A stretch of 64,000 nucleotides of DNA from Elephas maximus indicus (taxonomy: Eukaryota; Chordata; Mammalia; Proboscidea; Elephantidae): contig NC_064820.1 of NCBI RefSeq assembly GCF_024166365.1, positions 144,046,001-144,110,000 of the forward strand, read 5' to 3'. The position numbers and the translations under genes are program-made. Positions 33,301-42,689 of this stretch are shown piece by piece. Within the stretch, counting starts at the first letter, position 1; each line of letters starts with the position of its first letter. The notes beneath the pieces are model-generated. The model saw nothing but the letters and a program-made list of their open reading frames with translations. It was not told where the DNA came from and did no database searches.

Positions 33301-33808
33301 AGATTGCCAGGCCTTTCTTCTGAGGTGCTTCCTGATGGACTCGAACTTTTTCAGCTTTTTGGTTAGCAAACAAGCACATTAACCATTTGTACCACCCAGG
33401 CCCCGTTCATAGGACAACTAGTGCATAAGTGAATGAATGAGTGTCAGTCTAGTAGAATGTTAATTAAATGAGGAATTGAGATCAAATTGAAAGAAAAGAT
33501 CAAAAGATGAATCGGCTAGATGGATCACACAGAAAGCATTAAAGAAGCTAACTGAAAGTGTTTTTCTTTAGATGGAATCTGCCTGTGTTTCAATTCATGA
33601 AGCTCTGAAGTCTGTCATCGACTATCAGACTCATTTCCGATTGAGAGAAGCTCAAGGCCGAAGCCGAGCAGAGGATCTAAATACAAGAGTGGCCTATTGG
33701 TCAGTAGGAGAAGCCCTCATTCTTCTGGTGGTTAGCATAGGGCAGGTGTTTCTTCTGAAAAGCTTTTTCTCAGATAAAAGAACCACCACAACTCGTGTGG
33801 GATCATAA
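21137..33808 (+). CDS. TMED7: TMED7, p24-family transmembrane cargo receptor (three exons)
   Basis: TMED7 is a p24 protein of the gamma subfamily. It cycles between the ER and the Golgi in COPI and COPII vesicles and helps sort secretory cargo. Joining 21137-21328, 27309-27554 and 33572-33808 gives 64+82+78 = 224 residues, the size I recall for mammalian TMED7. The signal peptide is residues 1-34 (hydrophobic [14 protein letters not shown]). The luminal GOLD domain is about 35-130, with C48 and C109 likely forming its disulfide and an N-glycosylation site at N103 (NGT). A coiled-coil stalk lies near 150-185 and a transmembrane helix at about 188-210. The cytosolic tail SFFSDKR fits the p24 FF-x-x-basic coat-binding motif. 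Both introns have GT/AG ends and fall between codons. The start has G at -3. No damage is seen. Confidence 0.97.
22100..22690. repeat. Ancient interspersed repeat, class not assigned
   Basis: The purine-rich text 'gtggagatgggagactggtt', 'aggaggctattgtggtgcag' and 'gcaagagatgatagtggctc' closely parallels 59800-60790 in the same window and a mammal-wide repeat that I recognise by wording but cannot name securely. Confidence 0.5.
22840..23043 (+). mobile_element. AfroSINE (long-body form) with target duplication
   Basis: A + strand SINE with an extra body segment ('ggtgtggcagtctgcttccg'), also present at 48571. It is flanked by GCTCTGTATCCCAG (22826-22839) and GCTCTGTATTCCAG (23044-23057). Confidence 0.9.
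23205..23640 (+). mobile_element. Possible LTR with polyadenylation signal
   Basis: This stretch has an LTR-like layout: a GC-richer middle, 'gagctctctgtgttccttgc' and an AATAAA at 23585-23590 followed by a TG-rich part. I find no second copy in the window and no clear ends, so this is tentative. Confidence 0.35.
23869..24345. mobile_element. Old hAT-type DNA-transposon fragment split by a SINE
   Basis: 'catctggtgatgcctggaga' before the SINE and 'atttttggttgtcacagttg', 'agaggccagggatgctgcta' and 'acaacaaagaattttctggc' after it belong to a MER-class non-autonomous DNA transposon, to judge by the wording. The family is not fixed. Confidence 0.55.
23960..24132 (+). mobile_element. AfroSINE with target duplication
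   Basis: 'aaaccctggtcgtgtagtgg' to 'caacaggtttggtttggt'. The 12-bp duplication GGAGACATTTGA (23948-23959 and 24133-24144) lies inside the older DNA-transposon repeat. Confidence 0.92.
25283..25506 (-). mobile_element. AfroSINE (long-body form)
   Basis: Starts with the tail complement 'aaccaaaaccaaaccctttg' and ends with the head complement 'accactgtcccaccagtgct'. The flanks TGATTACAC (25274-25282) and TGATCACCT (25507-25515) look like a decayed duplication. Confidence 0.85.
25782..26670 (+). mobile_element. 5'-truncated L1 3' end
   Basis: Sequence such as 'ggtgcccggctaccattatt' and 'agaactggatggtgcc' parallels the 3' UTR of the afrotherian L1 copies in the nest at 15.3-15.5 kb. A perfect 14-bp duplication, TAAAAGAATTTAAG (25768-25781 and 26671-26684), brackets 889 bp. 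It lies in sense orientation in TMED7 intron 1. An A15-16 run at about 25829-25843 sits unusually near its 5' end. Confidence 0.8.
26880..27035 (+). repeat. MIR SINE (old)
   Basis: 'aactttggagttcaagttct', 'atgagtaatctcaggaag' and 'ttctcaatctgtcaaatagg' follow the MIR order on the + strand, just upstream of exon 2. Confidence 0.75.
27309..27554 (+). CDS. TMED7: TMED7 coding exon 2
   Basis: Encodes residues 65-146: most of the GOLD domain ([20 protein letters not shown]) to the start of the stalk ([10 protein letters not shown]). It includes the sequon NGT and the conserved YKFCFSNEF segment. It is preceded by an acceptor AG at 27307-27308 and followed by donor GTAAAT at 27555. The first codon is GTG (Val), not a start. 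Confidence 0.96.
27903..28965 (+). mobile_element. 1-kb solo LTR (family shared with 52297-53269)
   Basis: It begins 'tgtaaaaatggcg' and ends 'aattcacttaaca'. Across its length it parallels a second copy at 52297: 'aaggctgattgctatgaggt', 'ctgacaccagccatccctcc', 'acaagaccatggccagaagg'. It has TG...CA ends but no clear target duplication here. No retroviral genes adjoin it, so it is a solo LTR. Orientation is assigned only by the sense that it shares with the other copy. Confidence 0.75.
30494..30667 (+). mobile_element. AfroSINE with target duplication
   Basis: 'ggagccctcgtggcatagag' to 'caacaggtttggtttggttt', flanked by AAAAGTATTT (30484-30493) and AAAAGGTATTT (30668-30678). Confidence 0.92.
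30768..30970 (-). mobile_element. AfroSINE with target duplication
   Basis: A reverse-oriented copy between perfect AAACAAGATT duplications (30758-30767 and 30971-30980). It sits 100 bp from an opposite-strand SINE, so the two could pair as inverted repeats in the TMED7 pre-mRNA. Confidence 0.92.
31842..31945. repeat. AT-rich hairpin and (AT)n microsatellite
   Basis: The arm 'tatcgggaatat' at 31842 is mirrored by 'atattcccgata' ending at 31892, forming an imperfect 51-bp hairpin. A second smaller palindrome (31896-31918, 'tatgttatg' against 'cgtaacata') and an (AT)n run to 31936 follow. Confidence 0.75.
32525..33115 (-). mobile_element. MaLR-like solo LTR nested in a SINE
   Basis: Left end 'tatcttaattatctagtg' and right end 'attcagtccataaca' with a perfect GGTAC duplication (32520-32524 and 33116-33120). 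It belongs to the same family as 2569 and 40200 and itself carries a + strand AfroSINE. Confidence 0.88.
32776..32942 (+). mobile_element. AfroSINE inside the LTR
   Basis: 'agccctggcggtgcagtgat' to 'aatcgacttaatggcagtgg'. It is bracketed by 'gtttaatctc' and 'gtttatatctc', a probable decayed duplication. It is the innermost, and so youngest, layer of this nest. Confidence 0.85.
33187..33405 (-). mobile_element. AfroSINE adjoining the tRNA-Gly SINE
   Basis: The tail complement 'ttgtttttgttagttgccc' to the head complement 'gtaccacccaggcccc' mark a - strand element whose 3' end directly abuts the tRNA-Gly head. It ends 166 bp before TMED7 exon 3. Confidence 0.82.
33572..33808 (+). CDS. TMED7: TMED7 coding exon 3 with stop
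   Basis: Encodes residues 147-224: the coiled-coil stalk ([20 protein letters not shown]), the transmembrane helix ([18 protein letters not shown]) and the short tail [15 protein letters not shown], ending TAA at 33806-33808. The Met at its start is internal, not an initiator. The acceptor is AG at 33570-33571. Confidence 0.96.
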
Positions 33809-34255
33809 CTACATTTTGAGAATTGATGCACCATTGCCACTGTAATATTGCTGTCCTCTAATTGATTTTAGGTACTGAAGAACTTAATATTGGCAACATT
33901 TTTAAAAATCTTACTCATATACTTGTTGGGGGGCACATACAATGTGTATCCCCAAACTGGAAAGGACACTTTTTTTTTTTTTTAATTTGTAAAAGTAGAA
34001 AAACTTTGGAACTTATTTTGGGCTATTCATGTTAAATATTCAACACCAGTGATCTACTCTTTTCTTGGTTGTTTGTATCTACCCTTTGCACACTAAACTT
34101 TGGTAATTTGATTCCTTTTAACCATTTAAAAGTACTTTTTCTTATAGATAGTTGATATTTTAAAAACCTTAGGTTTAAAGTCTGTATATGTTGTGGAGGA
34201 AGAAAATTGCCCTTTAATTGTTTATGGTGAATAAAGTTTTGTGTTTTAAGAAAAC
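33809..34255 (+). terminator. TMED7 3' UTR with proximal polyadenylation signal
   Basis: The first canonical AATAAA lies at 34230-34235, followed by the GT-rich 'gttttgtgttttaag', suitable for cleavage near 34255. A second AATAAA is at 36144-36149. The non-repetitive AT-rich sequence between them could be a longer 3' UTR. Confidence 0.7.
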
Positions 34256-36880
34256 CAAATGTGACTAATATAGCTCAAACCTTATTCTGCACTGTTTAAT
34301 TTTTTGGAAAAGAAGAGAAAAAAAAAAGTCTACCGTGGAAATGTTAGTTAATATTATAATTTTAAATTTGATACATCATGGTATAATTTATTTCTCACTA
34401 GTTTAGAAAGTGTCAGAATTTTGTTTTTGGGGTTTATTCTGTGATTTATAACCAGATGTTATTTTTTCAAAAAGGCATTCTTACCACACAGAATAACAGT
34501 ATATTTCAATAACAATACAGTTTTTACAGGCCTTAAAAATCAGACTGTTAGAACAGGTAGAATATTACAGAATAATTTAAGACACTACAATAGGGGCAAA
34601 TGAAATGGATAAATTTATAGTGAATTATCTGCACATAGTGTATTTCAGTACTTTTACAGGGGAATAAGGTGGTCTGTTTCATTTAACATTTTAATTGGAT
34701 GATTCTTACCCGTATGTGGTTTTAATGTCTTTGAGTCATTCCCAGCTTAAATTGACAATTGTAATATTAGTATCACATAAGTGCCATACATTTTATCCTA
34801 ATGGTAGGATGCACTGAGATGTTAGGTTTTTGTTTGTTTGTTGCCTTGCACATGAGACTTCTGTAATCTGGCTAGTAACCCTAAAATGATTTAAAAAGTT
34901 AGAATGCTTATATATATGTATTTCTTATTTGATAATCTTCATTGATTGTATTGCATTTGATGAGTATTAAATAATGCATATTCTGTACATTATAAGGTTT
35001 AGACTGTGTTTGTATCTTACTTGTATAGATTGAGCCAGTTGAAATAAGATTTTGTTCCAAGTATTCTGGAATAGAATACAAGATTATGCAGAATTGTATA
35101 GATTTTTAAAGCATTTTGTTGTTTAAAAAAAGTTGCAACTGCTTTTCTGCCATGCCCCCTCCCCCACCCTAAGGTGCTACGTGCTGAACAAGACTGTCAT
35201 ATTGTAGTGACTGATATGTGGTACCATAGAATGCTGGTTGGATAGCAGCTGTCATCACTTACCACCACTGACCAGAAGTTAACTCCAGATTCTAATTTGT
35301 CTTGAAATACATATATACATTTCTGCATGTAAGAGCAAAATTGAGTTGAGATTATCAGAGCAAAATTAAGCGAGGGTGTCATGCTTGCTAATTTCAAATG
35401 ACACAGTGTAGCAAAGGATGAACATGTTTTCAATCCTTCAATTCTAAGAGTTTTGAAGACTAAATAGCTACTCCTTAAATAATATCTATCAGTGGATTAA
35501 GAACTAAAGTTTCAGATTTTGCAGATTTATCCAAGTTCTGGGAGTTGTCATGCAGCTTTATAAGTATCCCTCTGTATTTAGATTTGAAAGTTTTAAATAT
35601 TAACGTTAATGTGATTGCTAAGTATGGGCATGTGTAAAATGCCCTTTTCTAGTTGCCTCTATCCAGATACTGATACTGCACCGTAATTAAGCAGCCAGGT
35701 GTCAGTGTGCCCAGTTTGGCATAGATAGTGCAGTCATTTAATTTGTGCCTCTCAAAACTTCATGATATTAGACTAGTACCATAAATAATTTTTGATGAAA
35801 CTATTGAAATATATTAGAATTTTTGAAATCACCACTGTTACCTATTGTAGATAGTGTGGGCTTAGTCCAGTCTGTATGTAACTGGTTAAATTTTGATGGC
35901 TGTCTATACTCAGCCGGGTATGTGTATATATGTTAGGATATACATATGTATTTGGACATAAATGTTACGTAAGAACAGGTTTTTTTTCTTTTTTCCTTCC
36001 TCCTCCTATAATTTGTAGCTCATTTTATTTCTTTAATTCTGTCATCATTTGTTGCAGCAGTTTGAATTTTCCAAATATTTGTGTTTGGACATATGGCTCG
36101 GAATACGTATTTAAACATCATAGTTGTATATATTTTTTAATAGAATAAATAATGGAAAGGGACTTGATATACAAGTTTATACTAAAATTCAGCTGTGTGA
36201 AGATAAATTTTAAAATACTACTTTGCTAATCTAATCTTTTTTTTTCTATTTAAGAAACAAATGGTTTGTGGTTCACAACTTTGATTCAGGCTCGATGATA
36301 ATCAACTTTGAAAATGCAGTGAACCAAAAAGCAGTTTTATTCGTGGAAAGATTTAACTGAAATCTCTGTACTATCCTTTTTTGTTTCAGTTTGTAAATGT
36401 GTAACAATTACAGTTAAATAGGACAAAGCAAACCCTATGACTATGTTTTGGAAAATTAAATTAATATATAAATAATTCAAAGGAGTTTTTCATTTACTTT
36501 TAAAAAAGAAAAGAAATTTCTCTAAATTAAACAGATGTTGGTTCTGCAGGATTGCACGAATTTCTTGTAGAATTAAAAAAAAAAACCTTTCAACAAACTG
36601 ACTTCACTTATTGCTGTCAGGATTTAAATCTTTTCAGGCTCCTTGTAAACTTGCAGTTTGAAGTATAGTTTTGTAGCAAAAGAAAATGATTATCTACATG
36701 GCATTTTATTAATATATCTTAGGGACTGACCAGGGAAGAAAGTTACAGAAGGTAAATAACACCTCAGCACTGCCTCATTTTAACCTTCTCTTTGCATTTC
36801 TTATTGAAAGTTTGTGTGAGTGAAAGGCAAATTTATCATTATTATATTTTCCAGATTAATTGAAGGAGGCTTTATTACTT
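34256..36880 (+). other. Unique AT-rich sequence downstream of TMED7, possible extended 3' UTR
   Basis: This 2.6-kb stretch is almost free of recognisable repeats. That is unusual for this window and typical of a long conserved 3' UTR. The AATAAA at 36144-36149 would allow a 3' end near 36170. No reading frame is convincing. Confidence 0.45.
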
Positions 36881-36895
36881 AAAAAAAAAAAAAAA

Positions 36896-37510
36896 TTATC
36901 TTCTTTATCTCTACTAATAAGTTTTGCCTTGAAATCATTTTTTTCTAATATTAATGTAGCTACACTAGGTTGCTTTTGGTTAGCACTTATATATTATTTT
37001 CCATAATTTTATTTTCAACATTTTTGTATTCTTATTTTTAGATATCTCTTGTAAATATCATATTGTCATTATTACTACCCTTATTTGTCCTATCTGTTCT
37101 GTGTTCCTTTTTCTCTACTTGTTACTTTTTGGATAAGTTCTTTAAATTCTTTTTTGGTCTTTGTACTAGCATGGTGGTTTTATGTTTTCTTTATCTCTGA
37201 CTTTTTGAAGTCTAAACTACCAGTTTCCTCATGGGCAATGCACTGCAACTCCACTTACCTCCCTCCCAGTTTATGTGCTATTGCTTTCATGTATTTTGTG
37301 TATCTTTAAATATTATGAGTCATTACTATTGTTTAAATAATCAGTATTCGTTTGGATTTATCCACATATTTACCACTTTATTTGCCTTCCATTCTTTGCC
37401 GCATCTTTGAGATTCCATCTAGAACAACTTTTCTTCCACCTGAAGAATTCCTTTTAGCGCAGGTCAGCTTTCTCGTTTTCTTTTTGGTTGCAACTGTTGT
37501 TATACTACAT
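36896..37510 (-). mobile_element. Old L1 fragment (ORF1/ORF2 junction region)
   Basis: 'aatgtagctacactaggttg' and 'cttttggttagcacttatat' match the reverse complement of the start of L1 ORF2. The remainder is diverged. Confidence 0.5.
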
Positions 37511-37514
37511 TTTG

Positions 37515-37660
37515 AGAAATAATAGCAAACACATTTTTAATATTGTGTGCCCACATTTACTCCTCTCAACCATGCTTTGAAGTAGATAGCTTTAATTTTC
37601 TCGTTTTACAGATAAACTGAAGCACAAAACAGTTAAGTGATTTCTTCAAGGTCACACACT
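37515..37660 (-). repeat. MIR-type fragment
   Basis: 'gaagtagatagctttaattt', 'cgttttacagataaactgaa' and 'caaggtcacacactgaactg' are a reverse MIR core. Confidence 0.65.
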
Positions 37661-38049
37661 GAACTGGTGTTCAAACAAAACACCTACAGGGGTAGGCAAG
37701 TGATATGAGTGAATGATGTAGGCCTGGGAGCTGTGGCAGCTAAGTTGCAGCCAATGGCTGCTGGTGAGGAATGTATACCCCATTTTGCCAAATCTGATTT
37801 TTGTCAAGAGATTTTTACGAGAAACCTGATTGTAAAAATGCATGCTCATTTTAGCCAATCTAATACGTGTGTGGTAGTATCTCATTGTGGTTTTAATTTG
37901 CATCTCTTCAGTGATTAAATGTCGTTAAGCATCTTTTCACGTGATTTGCCACTCATATCGTCTTCGTGAAGTGTCAGGATCTTTTGTCCATTTTTTATTG
38001 TTTTTGTTTGTTTACTTTATTGCGTTTTGAGACATAGATACATACACCT

Positions 38050-38205
38050 GTGTTGTTGTTTGCTGTTCCATAGGGTTTCTTAGGCTGTAATCTTTGTGGA
38101 AGCAGCCCTGGTGGTGCAATGGCTAAAATGCTCAGCAGCTAACCAAAAGGCCACTGACTTTTGTTAAGCAGTCCAGTGTTTTAACCGTTGTGCCACCAAG
38201 GCCCC
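38050..38205. mobile_element. Fold-back AfroSINE head pair
   Basis: A + strand SINE head ('ccctggtggtgcaatggcta', 38107-38150) is followed directly by a - strand head ('ttaaccgttgtgccaccaag', 38152-38205). It is preceded by a - strand body piece ('ccatagggtttcttaggctg'). The result is a palindromic SINE mosaic within the old L1. Confidence 0.65.
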
Positions 38206-39332
38206 TTAGACAATATAGGTGTGTCTTTATGGGTTTTTTGTGCATGTATGTAATCGACTAGGTGGCAGCAGGTACTGGGTATGTGGATACAAGTCCATTT
38301 TCAGATCTATGCTTTAATAAGATTTTCTCCCAGTCTGTGGTTTGTCTTTTCAGCCTCTTAATAGTGTCTTTGGAAGAGCAGATGTTTTTAATTTTGAGTA
38401 AGTCCATTTTAACCATTTGTTCTTTTATAGATTGTGATCTTGTTGTTGTATCTAAGCCATCTTTGTTTTAATCCGGGGTTGCATAGATTATCTTCTGTTT
38501 TCTTCAAGAAGATTTGTAGTTTTAGATTTTACATTTAGGGCTATGACCTATATTTAGTTAATTTTTATATATCGTGCAAGGTATGGATTCAATTTTGTTA
38601 GGTTTTTTGGGGGGGGCGTATATGAATATTCAGTTGTTCCATTACCCTTTGTTTAAAAAGCTCCTTGTTCATTACTACTGCCTTTGCCCCCTTGTCAAAA
38701 ATCAGTTGTTAACATATGTGTTTATTTCCGGACTCCTGGTCATCTGTTTGTCTTTACATCAACACCATGCTGTTTTGTTTATGTAACTTTAATGTAATTC
38801 TTGAAATCAAATAGTGTTAGCTCTCCAGCTTTAGAGTTGTTTTGACTATTCTTGGTCCTTTTCATTTTCATATGATTTTAAAATCAGTTTGCCAATTTCT
38901 ACCAAACAAAAAAGGCACCTGTTGGAATTTTGACTGGAATTGTGTTGAATCTATAGATCTACTTGGGGAAAATTGGCATCTTACCAATATTGAGTGTTCT
39001 GACCCCTGAGTAAGCTCTGATAGTTTGTATCTTCCAAAGAATTTTTCATTTCATCTAAGCTGTCGAATTTATTGGCAAAAAGTTGTTCATAATCTTTCTT
39101 TACTCCTTTTAATATCTGTAGAATATCACGTCGCTTCTCTCATTCGTGATTATTGATCATTTGTGTCTGCTGTCTTTTTTTTTTTCTTTTTTCCTTTCCC
39201 CCTGACCAGTCTGGCTAGAGGTTTATCAATTTTGTTGATCTCAAAGAACCATATTTTAGTTTTATTGACTGTTATTTTTCTGTTTTTTTATTTCATTAAT
39301 TTCCACTTAATCTTTATTTCCTTTCTCTTGCT

Positions 39333-41722
39333 TGTTGTTGTTAGGCACCGTCAAGTTGGTTCCGATTCATAGCAACCCTGTGTACAACAGAACGAAACAC
39401 TGCCCGTTCCTTTACCATCCTCATGATCCTTGTTATGCTTGAACCCATTGTTGCAGCCACTGTGTCAGTCCATCTCATTGAGGGTCTTCCTCTTTTTCGA
39501 TGACCCTCTACTTTACCAAGTATGATGTCCTTCTCCAGGGACTGATCCCTCCTGATAACATGTCCAAAGTATGTGAGATGTAGTCTCACCAAGCTTGCTT
39601 CTAAGGAGCATTCTGGTCGTACTTCTTCCAAGACAGATTTATTTGTTCTTCCGGCAGCCCACAGTATATTCAGTATTCTTAACCAGCACCACAATTCAAA
39701 GGTGTCAGTTCTTCTTCAGTCTTTCTTATTCATTGTCCAGCTTTCACATGCATATGAGGCAATTGAAAACACCATGGTTTGGGTCAGGTGCACCTTAGTC
39801 TTCAAGATGACATCTTTGCTTTTCAACACTTTAAAGAGGTCTTTTGCAGCCTCTTTGCCCAATGCAATGTGTCTTTTGATTTCTTGACTGTTGCTTCCAT
39901 GGATGTTGACTGTGGATCCAAATAAAATGAAAGCCTTGTCAGCCTCAATCTTTTCTCCGTTTATCATGATGTCGCTTATTGGTCTAGTTATGAGGATTTG
40001 TGTTGCCTTTATGTTGAGGTATAATCCATACTAAAGGGTATGGTCTTTAATCTTAATAAATGCTTCAAGTCCTTTTCACTTTCAGCAAGCGAGGTTGTGT
40101 CATCTGCATAACGCCGGTTATTAACGACTCTTCCTTCAATCCTGATGTCCTATTCTTCATATAGTCCAGCTTCTTGGATTGTTTGCACAGCATACAGATT
40201 GTCTTAGTCATCTAGTGCTGCCATAACAGAAATACCACAGGTGGATGGCTTTAACAAAGATAAATTTATTTTCTCATAGTTTAGTGGGTTACAAGTCCAA
40301 ATTCAGGGCGTTGGCATCAGGGGAAGGCCTTCTCTCTCTGTCAGCTCTGGAGGAAGGTCTTTGTCCTCAATCTCCTGGTTGAGGAGCTTCTCAGGTGCAG
40401 GGACCCGGCGTCCAAAGGACGTGCTCTGCTCCTCGTGCTGCTTTTTTGGTGGTATGAGGTCCCCAACTCTCTGCTTGCTTCCCTTCCCTTTTTATCTTTT
40501 GAGAGAGAAAAGGTGGTGCAGGCCACACCCCAGGAAAACTCCCTTTACCTTGGATCAGGGAGGTGACCTGAGTAAGGGTGGTGTTATAATCCCACCCTCA
40601 TCCTCTTAATGTAAAATTACAATCACAAAATGGAGGACAGTCACACAATATTGGGAATCATGGCCTAACCAAGTTGACACATATTTTGGGGGGGACACAA
40701 TTCAATCCATGACACGGATTGAACAGACATGGTAAAAGGATACAATCCTGTTGCACACCTTTCATGACTTTAAACCACGCAGTATCCCCTTGTTCTGTTT
40801 GAACGACTGCCTCTTGGTCCATGTACAGGTTCCTCATGACCACAATTAAGTGTTCTGGAATTCCCATTCTTCACAGTGTTATCCATAATTTGTTATGATC
40901 CACACAGTCAAATGTCTTTGCATAGTCAATGAAATGGAGATAAACATCTTTCTGGTATTCTCTGCTTTCAGGCAGATCCATCTGACATCAGCAATGACAC
41001 CCTGGTTCCACATCCTCTTCTGAATCCGGCTTGAATTTCTGGCAGTTTCCTGTCAATATACTGCTGCATCTGCTTTTGAATGATCTTCAGCAAAATTTAC
41101 TTGCATGTGATATTAATGATATTGTTTGGTAATTTCTGCATTCGATTGGATCACCTGTCTTGGGACTAGGCATAAATACGGAACTCTTCCAGTTGGTTGG
41201 CCAGGTAGCTGTCTTCTAAATTTCTTGGCGTAGATGAGTGAGCATATCCAGTGTTGCATCCATTTTTTGAAACATCTCAATTGATATCCATCAATTCCTG
41301 GAGCCTTGTTTTTTGCCAGTGTCTTCAGTGCAGTTGGACTTCTTCCTTAAGTACCATCGGTTCCTGATCATATTTTACCTCCTGAAGTGGTTGAATGTCT
41401 ACGAGTTCTTTTTGGTACAGTGAACTCTGTGTATTCCTTCCATCTTCCTTTGATGCCTCCTGCATCATTTAATATTTTCCCCGTAGAATCCTTCAGTATT
41501 GCAACTCGAGCCTTGAATTTTTTCTTCAGTTCTTTCAGCTTGAGAAATGCTGAGCATGTTCTTCCTTTTTTGGTTTTTTATCTCCAGGTCTTTGCACATG
41601 TCATTATATTATTATTTTACTTTGTTTTCTCCAGGTGGCCTTTGAAGTCTTCTGTTCAGCTCTTTTACTTCATCATTTCTTCCTTTTGTTTTAGCTACTT
41701 GACATTCAAGAGCAAGTTCTGT
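39333..41722 (-). mobile_element. RTE (BovB-type) LINE, 5'-truncated and disrupted
   Basis: On the - strand it encodes pieces of an RTE-clade polyprotein: reverse-transcriptase residues (GIPEHLIVVMRNLYMDQEAVVQ, near 40867-40730) and the C-terminal part (WCWLRILNILWAAGRTNKSV ... YFGHVIRRDQSLEKDIILGK ... RGRPSMRWTDTV). It ends at about 39333 with the 3' tail 'gcaccgtcaagttggttccg' on the + strand. It is inserted in an old L1, split by a MaLR-like LTR (40200-40714), and inactive through stops and frameshifts. Confidence 0.85.
40200..40714 (-). mobile_element. MaLR-like solo LTR inside the RTE
   Basis: 'tgtcttagtcatctagtgct' to 'ttcaatccatgaca', 515 bp. The flanks CAGAT (40195-40199) and CGGAT (40715-40719) match at four of five bases. 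The uninterrupted RTE copy at 63650-63700 shows the empty-site sequence. Very close in wording to the LTR at 2569. Confidence 0.88.
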
Positions 41723-42552
41723 TGATTACTTTGGGTTTAATGTACTCTTATATTTTTAGTTTCTTCAGGTATGTTATGACCTTTTTTCTTTTCTAATATG
41801 GGCATTTAGTGCTATAACCAACCCCTAAGCTTTTTTTTTTAAGTACTACTTTAGCAGCATGCTACAAATTCTGATATTTTGTATTTTACTTCAGTTCAAA
41901 ATACTTTTTTCATTTGAGTTTTGGTTTCTTCCTTGACCCATAGGCTATTTAGACTTGCGTTAATTTAGTTTTCAGATATTTCAGGTCTTTCCAAAGATTT
42001 TTCTATTGTTGATTTCTAATTTAATTCCACTGTCATAAGAGAGAACATACTTTATAGGACTTAGAATCTTTTTCAATTTGTTAAGACTTGTTTTTTGGCC
42101 CAGGATATGGTCTGTCTTGGTAAATTTTCCATGTGCATTTGAAAAGATTGTGTATTTTGCTACTGTTGGGTGGAGTGTTCTGTAAATGTCAGGCAGATCA
42201 AGTTGATTGATAGTGTTGTTCCAGCCTACTTGCTTTATCAGTTATTTAGAGATGGATATTGAGATCTCTTAATTGTGGGTTTGTATATTTCTGCTTGCAA
42301 TTCTATCAGTTTTTGCTTCACCTATTTTGGAATATATGTCTTTATATTTAAAGTGTGTTTCTTACGGGCAGCATATAGTTGGATATTGCTTTTTTATCCA
42401 ATCTGATAGCCTCTTCCCTTTAGTTGGGGTTTTGAAACCATTTACATTTAATGTGATTGTTGATGTGGTTGTGTTTGAGTCTGTCATCTTGCTTTTTGTT
42501 TTCACCTTGTCACATCTGGTTTTTACTGTATTTTTCTGCCTTCTTTTGGATT

Positions 42553-42590
42553 AAAAATCCACCCAGTGCCGTCGAGTTGATTCCGAAACT
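42553..42590 (-). repeat. SINE/RTE tail fragment
   Basis: 'cagtgccgtcgagttgattc' is the tail complement only. The rest is missing. Confidence 0.55.
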
Positions 42591-42689
42591 TTCGGATTAC
42601 TAAGTAATTTTTATAATTCCACGTTATCTTTTTTTTTATTATTTATTATTAGCAATAATTCCTTGTTATTTTAGCGATTGCTTAAGAAC

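Larger units (their letters stand above)
27555..33571 (+). other. TMED7 intron 2
   Basis: A 6,017-bp intron with donor GTAAAT and acceptor 'gtttttctttag'. It contains a 1-kb LTR (27903-28965), two SINEs near 30.5-31.0 kb, a palindromic AT segment (31842-31945) and a nested SINE/LTR cluster (32245-33405). From 28966 to 30493 and from 30981 to 31840 I see no recognisable feature. Confidence 0.85.
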
